Shown in pieces: positions 1-5,950 of a stretch of DNA of 11,589 nucleotides. The notes under the pieces are model-generated. The model searched no databases, was not told the DNA's origin, and worked only from the letters and a program-made list of their open reading frames with translations. Position 1 is the first letter of the stretch. Every line of letters starts with the position of its first letter. The translations under genes were made by a program, and so were the position numbers. Origin of the DNA: Clostridiales bacterium (GTDB taxonomy: Bacteria > Bacillota > Clostridia > Christensenellales > QALW01); contig JAHAAN010000058.1 in NCBI GenBank assembly GCA_018376855.1, positions 1 to 11,589 of the forward strand, in the 5' to 3' direction.

Positions 1-223
1 GGCGGACGGCAGCGGGAGCGAGACAGGCAAGGCGGAGGTTACGGTGCAGGGAGCTGTGATGCAGATCCGCATTCCGCGGGCGGCGATAGGTCTTGGAGCG
101 GAGGAGAACACGTTCTACTTCAAGGTGGCGGACGGTGTGGAGCTTCCGCAGGACATTATGGAATACTATGTGAGCGGCCGCAGCCTGCCGATGGGCAGAC
201 TGAGCTATCAGTATTTGGGATAA
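1..223 (+). CDS. 3' end of a CDS, product unknown (possible secreted carbohydrate-binding-like C-terminus)
   Basis: Reading from base 2 to the TAA at 221-223 gives 73 codons with no stop; the start lies outside the window. The segment has alternating hydrophobic and charged residues (QIRIPRAAIGL, then FYFKVADGV) and ends with PQDIMEYYVSGRSLPMGRL followed by an aromatic tail. This resembles, from memory, the C-terminal tails of large secreted clostridial proteins with CBM9/DOMON-like modules (FKWAD...DIM.FY..GD.AP.GR pattern), but the match is impressionistic and no function is assigned. GC is about 60%, with many GCG, GGC and CTG codons, clearly richer than the genes that follow. A long hairpin lies 15 nt after the stop. 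The open frame is certain to be coding on composition; the family is a guess. Confidence 0.7.
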   Translation, partial: ADGSGSETGKAEVTVQGAVMQIRIPRAAIGLGAEENTFYFKVADGVELPQDIMEYYVSGRSLPMGRLSYQYLG

Positions 224-237
224 TAGATTGTAAGAGG

Positions 238-275
238 TACAAAAGCGAAAGTATGAAAATACTTTCGCTTTTGTA
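238..275 (+). terminator. Long perfect hairpin with GAAA tetraloop, terminator of the upstream CDS
   Basis: Bases 238-254 pair with 259-275 in a perfect 17-bp stem closed by the GNRA loop GAAA (255-258); two further G-T wobbles are possible outside. The 3' arm ends in CTTTTGTATT, a modest T-run. It starts 15 nt after the TAA at 221-223, which fits an intrinsic terminator for the GC-rich gene. The stem is nearly symmetrical, so it could also stop transcripts arriving from the right. Confidence 0.75.
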
Positions 276-540
276 TTGAAAAGATTTAATGCTTATATAA
301 TGCAAAGATTTATTGGTTCAAGCAAGCAATTTATAGGAGGTAAAAATAAAGATTGATCTAAAACAGTTGTAATACACGACATAGAATGGCGGGGATCATG
401 CCTGCTTTTGTAATCAAAAAGTAAGTAATTTGCCAAAAAATAAAAGCTGACATAGAGCAGAGAAAAAATCGCATTTGAGCCGTGCATATATATCAGCGAG
501 TATATTGTGGGGGAAGTAATAGGCGCGTTGAAGAGCGCGT
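276..540. other. Non-coding stretch between the left-edge gene and the GRE operon terminator
   Basis: No convincing gene is seen here. A consensus ribosome binding site AGGAGG (335-340) is followed 5 nt later not by ATG but by ATA and eight further codons before a TAA at 370-372. It may be a dead remnant or chance. A 64-codon minus-strand frame (293-487) has no ribosome binding site that I can see and no recognisable family, so it is not called. The stretch is AT-rich, and no riboswitch or RNA gene was recognised. Confidence 0.5.
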
Positions 541-543
541 AAA

Positions 544-597
544 AAAGCAGCCAACCTCTTTAACGGCAGTTTGGGACTGCTTGCGGTTGGCTGCTTT
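544..597 (-). terminator. Nested hairpin terminator of the GRE-activase operon
   Basis: A perfect 13-bp stem (AAAGCAGCCAACC at 544-556 with its complement at 585-597) encloses a 28-nt loop. The loop contains a second hairpin, GCAGT-TTGGG-ACTGC (566-580). Read on the minus strand, the outer stem runs into TTTTTT (546-541), as expected for an intrinsic terminator. It lies about 90 nt beyond the activase stop codon (690-692). On the plus strand only three Ts follow, so the minus orientation is preferred. Confidence 0.75.
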
Positions 598-689
598 GAT
601 TGAAAAGTTTGGCGCTAACGGTGTTTTACGGACGCAAAATAATCCATAGGTATGTATTGCTAATTAACAGTGAATTTGATTTTTGTATA

Positions 690-1589
690 TTACAGAACAA
701 ATTTGTTTTCAGGCAAAATTTGTTTTATGAATGATCTTTTTCTTTCCATTTCCTCATCCGCTTGAGGCTGCCCGAAAGCCTGAAATTGTTTTCCGAGTGC
801 GGCGTTCTTTCCTGAGGAAAGATTATTGTATTTAAGGAGTTCGATTCCTTGTACACCGCTGCACTTGGAAATTAAAATAGCGGTTTTTTTCAAATTTTCG
901 TTATCATCGTTAAGCTGTGGAATCAAGGGGATGCGAACAATGATGTTTTTATGAATTGCCGATAGCCGAAAGAGATTTTTAAGGATTAGTTCATTGCCTA
1001 CTCCGGTCAGCTTTCGGTGTATTTCACTTTCGGAGTGTTTTACATCGCAATAAAAAGTATCCGTTAGCGTGATTAAGGGCGCTATATTTTCCCAAGAAAT
1101 ATGCAAAGCGGTTTCGACAGCGGTATTGATTTTGTTTGCTTTGCATTTCAGCATAACCTCTTTTAAAAATTCAGGATATAAAAGGCATTCGCCTCCGGAA
1201 AAGGTTACGCCTCCGTTTGAACGTTCAAAATACGGTTTATCGCGCATAATTGCATCCATGACGGATGCAGCATTCATATTTTTTCCGCAGAGCAAGAGAG
1301 CGCCGCTTGGACAGTTGTCAGCTCAGATGACGCCGGCGGTGCAAAGAGAACGGTTCATTATATGGATATCGTTTGCTGCCGTGTGAGCTGATTGGGGGCA
1401 GCAGTTTAAACAGCGGCTACATCCAATGCAGTGATCCGGATAGAAAAGGATTTCAGGTCGTGCGTTATGGCTTTCGGGGTTGTGACACCATAGGCAATGC
1501 ATGGGGCAACCTTTAAAATACACAACTGTACGGATGCCGTTTCCGTCGTGAAGAGAACAACGGCTTATGCTAAATATAGGAGCTTTCAT
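690..1589 (-). pseudogene. Glycyl-radical enzyme activating enzyme (radical SAM), interrupted by in-frame TGA
   Basis: This is a radical-SAM activase that would install the glycyl radical on the GRE encoded just upstream. The 300 codons (including the final TAA) match the usual length of ferredoxin-containing activases. Visible motifs are the radical-SAM CxxxCxxC (C28, C32, C35), a first ferredoxin motif CxxCxxCxxxCP (C54, C57, C60, C64), and the glycine-rich GGVTFSGGE. In the second ferredoxin motif (C83 to C93) the expected second Cys is Gly86 (GGC) and the expected third Cys is a TGA stop (codon 89, bases 1323-1325). The frame does not shift: ADNCPSGAL follows directly. Terminated at the TGA, the product would be 88 aa; the distal part lacks the CxxxCxxC and could not act alone. 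The start ATG (1587-1589) follows an AGGGGA site and lies 15 nt after the GRE stop. It may be a pseudogene, a sequencing error, or a recoded (Sec) gene; TGA ends other genes here, so the whole code is not altered. Confidence 0.9.
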
Positions 1590-1604
1590 GACGCATTCCC
1601 CTGT

Positions 1605-4067
1605 TTATAAAAATTGATGCTTGGTTCTGGCAATAATGTGATCCTGCATGTTTTTGTCTAACAGACAGAATTTTTGACTGAATCCGGATACTCTCACGGC
1701 TAGGTTGCGATGGTTTTCCGGATGCAGTTGTGCATCCCGCAGAATATCTGCGTCTACTACATTAAACTGAATATTGCACAACCCTTGAGCAGCGGCAGCC
1801 AACAGAATATCGGCAAAAGCAGAAAGGTTTTTGTCCGAAAAAAGCTTTGGTTCTACTTCGACAATGGCCGATGTGCAGCCGGGAGCTTTTGTAGTGGGCA
1901 GCGCGCACAAAGAGTTAATTAAAGCGGTAAAGCCGTTAAAATCCCTTCCCTGCATAGGAGATACGCTGTAGGCGATATTATCGCCGCGGTGTCTTCCGTC
2001 CGGAGTGGCGCAGCCAATGCGTCCGTCGGTTGTCATGCAGGTAAATGTAAACGGTTGCGCTTGAAAGTTCATTTCATATTTTTCTGATAATTTGTCTAAG
2101 GTATCGCAAGCAAAGCCCATGATTTCTGCGGCTAAGGAATCAGCCAAATTGGGGATTCCCATAAAATCGACCTGATAGTAGTCGTATTTTGCACCTCGCT
2201 TATTGAAGTCTAAACCACTTTGAGTACATCCTTCTGTAAGTAATGATTTATATAAGCGAACAAAGAGATCGCCGGAGGGAAGGAGCTGTTGACGCAGAAT
2301 CTGACATACGCTGTCAAGCATGTTCTCAATTTGCATAAATACAGCGTGCTTCAGCTGCTCAAAGTTTTTGAAGGAAGCAAGCTTACCTGTGGGAATTCCG
2401 GGTTCGAGTTCCGGAATACATAAACTTTTTCCGTTATTAAAAGTGTACTCGATTGCTCTTAAAAAATTGCAGCGTGCCGAGAAAGCATGGGGGTTACTTC
2501 TGCCGGGAATGACCGTTTCCACACAGCCGATTTGCGTATAGTCGCGGGCGTCTTCTAAATCAATTCCGTGAGATGTTAGAGCAGGAATCATAACGGAATC
2601 GTTAAAGAAGAACGGAACGCCTTTTTGAACGTGCCCTACAACCTCTAAAGCGCGACGTATAAAACTTTTTTCGGTGTCTGGAGAAAAGCGTACCGATATG
2701 CAGCGAATAAAGCCTAACGCCTCCGTAGCATCCAGCATTAAATAAGAAAGTTCATTTACTGCGCTTTTTCCGTTAGAATCACAGCCACCTACGCAGGATT
2801 GCTGAACATCGTAATCACGATAAAGCTTAATCCAAAGGCAGCAGATCAATTCAAACGCTTCTTTTTTGGTGATGATGCCGGCTTCGATGTCGTGTTTATA
2901 ATAAGGATAAAGAATTTGGTCTAACCTGCCCAAAGAATTTGCGTTGATAAAATCCTCCCATGTATTGATGATGTGTGCAAACCAAAGGCTTTGCACGGCC
3001 TCGGCAAAGGAACGCGCGCCTTTTCTGGGAACTTGGCGGCAAATCTGTGCAATTTGACGCAGTTCTTTCTGACGATTGGGGTTTGATTCGTTTTTTGCAG
3101 CCTTTTCGGCTTCTTCTGCGTACCTTTCACCTAATGTGCAGGCGGCTTTGCAAATTTTCTTTAGCCCTCTGTAAAACGGGGAATCAGAAGAACAGCGTTC
3201 TACTTCTTCTAATAAACCTTCAAATCCAAGACGCAGCACTTTTTCATATCCGATTACAGAATGATTGCTTGTGATCAGATATGCACCGATTGCAGAATCG
3301 GAGGAAAGCATCATAGCTTTTTCAGATATAGTAGTATCCGGATTTGATATGGAAAACAGCTTATAAGACTGTAATTTTTTTTCGTAATATTCTTCCAGCT
3401 CGCTGTCGGAAAAACCGCCGGATTTCATCTTTTCTTTAAATACAGGCCAATTTACCTTTAAGCTGTTAAGATCTCCCCAGTCATAGCTGTCTGTGCTGCC
3501 GTAGTTATAGCCTACTATTAACTCGCCGTCATGAATGATGGGAGGAGCGTTTTGAATGACTTCGCACAACCCTGACGCAACGACGCTCTCGTTTGTTTGC
3601 TCGGCTTCATATCCTTTGTACATACCGCGAAGATAATAATAATCGCGTTGCGCGCTTTTAAATTCGTCGTTCGGCCTTTCGTTTATGGCGGCTTGCTTTA
3701 GAATTTCACATCTGTCTGATAAAGAATACATTTTTCTTCTCTCCTCATACTGTTTTTTATAATATTGTTCATTTTTTCTGAATTCGCTGGGCATACACCC
3801 AAATTCTTTTAAAAACGCTTTATTAAACCCGCATTGTGTGTCATATCCGCATTTTTGTGCAATTTCGGTAATTTTTTTCCCGTTTAGAACCTCGGCGGCA
3901 GCGAGCTGCATTCTTCTGTGGCGAATATATTCTGTGAAAGTCAATCCTGTAAAGCTTTTGAATGCCTCGCAGAAATACCATTTGGAGTAGGAAAAACGTT
4001 TGGCGGTATCTGTTAAATTTAATTCGTATTGCAGATTTTCGTTGATATATTTTAACACGTCATACAT
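1605..4067 (-). CDS. AraC-type DNA-binding domain fused to a glycyl-radical enzyme (PFL-like, CVE type)
   Basis: The 820-aa protein has two parts. Residues 1-97 are an AraC/XylS-type double helix-turn-helix (second helix-turn-helix ITEIAQKCGYDTQCGFNKAF, ending in GCMPSEFRK). After a charged linker (98-112), residues 113-820 form a complete glycyl-radical enzyme: PFL-domain landmarks (IIHDGELIVGYN; SLGRLDQILYPYY), the catalytic thiyl cysteine and glutamate in GCVE (C515, E517), and the C-terminal radical loop RVSGFS with Gly795 about 25 residues from the end. CVE points to the eliminase/decarboxylase branch rather than pyruvate formate-lyase, which has two adjacent cysteines. The substrate is unknown: the His-Ser pair used by B12-independent glycerol dehydratase aligns with N375-A376. 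The start at 4065-4067 is preferred because GGAGGTG (4080-4074) lies 6 nt before it; an upstream in-frame ATG at 4178 would lie ahead of the promoter. A second plausible start is M113. Its activase follows in the operon; no microcompartment shell genes are seen. Confidence 0.92.
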   Translation of the reverse strand: MYDVLKYINENLQYELNLTDTAKRFSYSKWYFCEAFKSFTGLTFTEYIRHRRMQLAAAEVLNGKKITEIAQKCGYDTQCGFNKAFLKEFGCMPSEFRKNEQYYKKQYEERRKMYSLSDRCEILKQAAINERPNDEFKSAQRDYYYLRGMYKGYEAEQTNESVVASGLCEVIQNAPPIIHDGELIVGYNYGSTDSYDWGDLNSLKVNWPVFKEKMKSGGFSDSELEEYYEKKLQSYKLFSISNPDTTISEKAMMLSSDSAIGAYLITSNHSVIGYEKVLRLGFEGLLEEVERCSSDSPFYRGLKKICKAACTLGERYAEEAEKAAKNESNPNRQKELRQIAQICRQVPRKGARSFAEAVQSLWFAHIINTWEDFINANSLGRLDQILYPYYKHDIEAGIITKKEAFELICCLWIKLYRDYDVQQSCVGGCDSNGKSAVNELSYLMLDATEALGFIRCISVRFSPDTEKSFIRRALEVVGHVQKGVPFFFNDSVMIPALTSHGIDLEDARDYTQIGCVETVIPGRSNPHAFSARCNFLRAIEYTFNNGKSLCIPELEPGIPTGKLASFKNFEQLKHAVFMQIENMLDSVCQILRQQLLPSGDLFVRLYKSLLTEGCTQSGLDFNKRGAKYDYYQVDFMGIPNLADSLAAEIMGFACDTLDKLSEKYEMNFQAQPFTFTCMTTDGRIGCATPDGRHRGDNIAYSVSPMQGRDFNGFTALINSLCALPTTKAPGCTSAIVEVEPKLFSDKNLSAFADILLAAAAQGLCNIQFNVVDADILRDAQLHPENHRNLAVRVSGFSQKFCLLDKNMQDHIIARTKHQFL
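3729..3746 (-). promoter_or_regulatory. Possible internal ribosome binding site and start (M113) for a stand-alone GRE
   Basis: Inside the linker, GAGGAG (3746-3741) lies 9 nt ahead of an ATG (3731-3729) that begins exactly where the GRE domain begins. Initiation here would give a 708-aa enzyme without the AraC domain. The GAGGAG also encodes Glu-Glu in a charged linker, so it may be chance, or it may be a relic of a former intergenic region. Confidence 0.4.
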
Positions 4068-4073
4068 GACTTT

Positions 4074-4097
4074 CACCTCCTGATTGCAATTATAGCA
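4074..4097 (-). promoter_or_regulatory. Extended -10 promoter and RBS of the GRE operon
   Basis: On the minus strand TGCTATAAT (4097-4089) is a perfect -10 with the TGn extension. No good -35 is seen 17 bp upstream (TAGTAT). Transcription would start near 4082, just before the GGAGGTG ribosome binding site (4080-4074), leaving a very short leader. A weak -35 together with an extended -10 is compatible with activator control. Confidence 0.5.
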
Positions 4098-4261
4098 GTG
4101 TTTCAGTAAAAATACTATTCCGTAATTGCGATTTTTTATAATCGATGAAAAGATAAAAGTGTTAGATCTGGTGTGCAAAGAAGTAAACGCTGCTGCATAT
4201 GATATAAAGAGTATATTATTGGGTTTATAGAAGATTTTAAAAGCCGATGGAGGGGAGCGTT

Positions 4262-4522
4262 ATGAGCGTTCGTTTGAGTGAACTTAAACAAAAGGAGGTC
4301 GTGAATTTATGTGATGGAAAACGGCTGGGATGTATTTGCGATGTAGTTATAGATGAATGTCATGGCAGGATCGATTGCATCATTGTTCCGGGGCAAAGCG
4401 GGTTTGGAGGATTTTTTAAAGGCGGAAAAGAGATAGTCATTCCATGGTGTAAAATCTGCAAATTCGGCAGTGACGTAATTTTAGTGGATCTTGATGGCGC
4501 GCAGGTGCGCAAGTCTTCGTAA
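4262..4522 (+). CDS. YlmC/YmxH family sporulation protein (PRC-barrel)
   Basis: The 86-aa protein matches the PRC-barrel YlmC/YmxH family throughout: an N-terminal LSELKQKEVVNLCDGKRLG, then a GRIDCIIVPG strand, a glycine-rich FGGFFKGGKE turn, and IPWCKICKFGSDVILVDLD. The family is widespread in spore-forming Firmicutes and its members are linked to sporulation, but the molecular role is not well defined. The ATG at 4262 is chosen because GGAGGGGAG sits at the right distance before it; the ATG at 4247 would add five residues without a good ribosome binding site. It has seven cysteines in 86 residues (C17, C24, C26, C33, C39, C63, C66), including CxC and CxxC pairs, which I regard as unusual for the family. 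It lies 90 nt upstream of nrdR in the same direction, but nrdR has its own promoter. Confidence 0.85.
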   Translation: MSVRLSELKQKEVVNLCDGKRLGCICDVVIDECHGRIDCIIVPGQSGFGGFFKGGKEIVIPWCKICKFGSDVILVDLDGAQVRKSS

Positions 4523-4549
4523 CAGATGAAAATAATTTTTTCTTACCAC

Positions 4550-4579
4550 TGGACGATGTGCGGAATTTTGTAGTATAAT
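4550..4579 (+). promoter_or_regulatory. SigA-type promoter of nrdR
   Basis: TGGACG (4550-4555, four of six matches to the -35 consensus) lies 18 bp ahead of a perfect TATAAT (4574-4579). Transcription would start near 4586, about 27 nt before the nrdR start codon. Confidence 0.6.
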
Positions 4580-4612
4580 ATACATAAGATTTAAGAATAG
4601 GCGGTGTATTGA

Positions 4613-5074
4613 ATGAAGTGCATGTATTGTGGATGCCAGGACAGTAAGGTGCTGGATAGCCGTCCCACTGACGAAAACAATTCCATCAGGCGCAGGCGTG
4701 AGTGTATGCGTTGCGGAAGACGTTTTACCACTTACGAGAAAATTGAGACGATGCCGGTAATGGTCGTTAAAAAAGATGGAAGCCGCCAGTTGTTTGAGAT
4801 AGATAAAGTGCGAACGGGTATTATTAAAGCGTGCGAAAAGTGTAAGGTGTCGGCGGATGAGATTGAAACACTGGTAACGGAAATCGACACACGCATTCAT
4901 GACCGTTCAGAACGAGAAGTACCGTCTGTGGAGATCGGTGAAATGATCAGTGAGGGGCTGCGCAACTTGGATCCGATAGCGTATATTCGGTTTTCATCGG
5001 TGTATCGTGAAATCAATGATTTGAACAAGCTTATGGAGCTGATGGAAGAAACTAATAAAATGATCAGAAAATAA
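4613..5074 (+). CDS. nrdR: Transcriptional repressor NrdR
   Basis: NrdR represses ribonucleotide reductase genes according to the ATP/dATP state. The 153-aa product has the standard family length and architecture: an N-terminal zinc ribbon with C3, C6, C31 and C34 (CMYCG ... CMRCG), the basic stretch SIRRRRE between the pairs, and then an ATP-cone domain from about residue 46 to 136 (VVKKDGSRQLFEIDKV ... YIRFSSVYREI). AGGCGGTG lies before the ATG at 4613. No ribonucleotide reductase gene is in the window, so its targets lie elsewhere. The pgeF gene follows after 15 nt and is probably cotranscribed. Confidence 0.98.
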   Translation: MKCMYCGCQDSKVLDSRPTDENNSIRRRRECMRCGRRFTTYEKIETMPVMVVKKDGSRQLFEIDKVRTGIIKACEKCKVSADEIETLVTEIDTRIHDRSEREVPSVEIGEMISEGLRNLDPIAYIRFSSVYREINDLNKLMELMEETNKMIRK

Positions 5075-5089
5075 GTCGGGAAAGAAAAA

Positions 5090-5905
5090 ATGACAGACGA
5101 TTTTTATTATCAGAACAGTTGTGGGCTAACGCTTGTAAAATCAAAAGTGTTGGATCAATATCCGGAGATTACGCATGCTTTTTCTACACGAGGAGGCGGT
5201 GTAAGTACCGGAGAGTGCGATAGCTTGAATCTCAGCTGGAAGCGCAGGGATTCTGAAGAAAACGTAAAGGAGAACCATCGAAGGCTTGCTCAGGCGATGG
5301 GGATTTTACCTGAAAATTATGCTTTTGTGCAGTTGACGCACAGTGATAGTGTGATTGTACTGAATGAGACGCATCGTAACAACGGGCGTTGGTGGAAGGA
5401 AATTCCTGTAGGCTACGATGCATCTATTACAAATTGCCGCAACGTGGCGCTGATGGCACGCACTGCCGATTGCAACACTGTTTTGTTATATGATCCGGTG
5501 CAAAAGGCAATTGGCGCAGTGCATGGCGGTTGGAAAGGGACGCTTAACGGAGTTGCCTATAATGCGGTAAAGGCTATGGAGCAGGCTTATGGGTGTAAAA
5601 GTGAAAGTATAATTGCCGCTGTCGGGCCGAGTATTTGCGGAGAGTGTTTTTTGGTTCACGAGGATGTTGCAGGGCAATTTCAGGAGCGATATGGCTGCGG
5701 CGTATATGATAGGGCTGTGCAGGATGGCAGATTTAGTGTGGATTTGTGGCAATGCACTTTGGATCACTTGGCTCGCGCAGGCATCGCGCAGGAGCATATG
5801 ACAATCGCGAGGGAGTGCACATGTTGTAATGCGGAGATGTTTTTTTCGCACAGAAGGCAAAAAGGAAAAACGGGCATTATGTTGGCTGTGATTCAGCTGT
5901 TGTAA
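5090..5905 (+). CDS. pgeF: Peptidoglycan editing factor PgeF (YfiH/laccase-domain family)
   Basis: PgeF belongs to the YfiH/LACC1 (DUF152) family. E. coli YfiH prevents L-Ser from replacing L-Ala in peptidoglycan precursors, and other members have been assigned purine nucleoside phosphorylase or adenosine deaminase activity. The 271-aa length is normal. The conserved metal-binding residues are visible: H84 in QLTHSD, C128 in ARTADCNTVLLYD, and H145 in AVHGGWKGT. Other family marks are the N-terminal HAFSTRGGGVS, AVGPSICGECF, and the C-terminal ARECTCCNAEMFFSHRR. The ATG at 5090 follows a weak GGGAAAG site 15 nt after nrdR. A strong terminator follows, so nrdR-pgeF is likely the end of a transcription unit. 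The older label 'polyphenol oxidase/multicopper' should not be taken literally. Confidence 0.95.
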   Translation: MTDDFYYQNSCGLTLVKSKVLDQYPEITHAFSTRGGGVSTGECDSLNLSWKRRDSEENVKENHRRLAQAMGILPENYAFVQLTHSDSVIVLNETHRNNGRWWKEIPVGYDASITNCRNVALMARTADCNTVLLYDPVQKAIGAVHGGWKGTLNGVAYNAVKAMEQAYGCKSESIIAAVGPSICGECFLVHEDVAGQFQERYGCGVYDRAVQDGRFSVDLWQCTLDHLARAGIAQEHMTIARECTCCNAEMFFSHRRQKGKTGIMLAVIQLL

Positions 5906-5914
5906 TCGTGACTG

Positions 5915-5937
5915 AGCGCCGAGAGACGGCGCTTTTT
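5915..5937 (+). terminator. Intrinsic terminator after pgeF
   Basis: AGCGCCG (5915-5921) pairs with CGGCGCT (5927-5933) around the loop AGAGA, followed directly by a run of five Ts (5933-5937). It begins 9 nt after the pgeF stop codon and ends 13 nt before recG, so recG needs its own promoter or readthrough. Confidence 0.88.
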
Positions 5938-5950
5938 ATTCAAGAAGGGG

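Noticed and set aside
293..487. 64-codon minus-strand frame with a hydrophobic N-terminal part
   Set aside because: No ribosome binding site seen before its start, no recognisable family, and AT-rich sequence easily gives such a frame.
1323..1325. Whole-genome reassignment of TGA
   Set aside because: recG and the second TSUP gene end in TGA at the correct family length, so TGA is a normal stop here.
1069..1386. 105-codon plus-strand frame over the activase gene
   Set aside because: It lies antisense to conserved radical-SAM coding sequence, and its protein has no family features; a shadow frame.
4068..4178. Upstream extension of the GRE frame to the ATG at 4178
   Set aside because: The 37 added residues have no AraC or other family pattern, include the promoter region, and the start at 4065-4067 has a far better ribosome binding site.
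4573..4583. GTATAATATAC inverted repeat over the nrdR -10 box, considered as an NrdR box
   Set aside because: It lacks the 16-bp NrdR box pattern (ACACTATATATAGTGT-like) and a tandem partner; AT-rich -10 regions often look palindromic.
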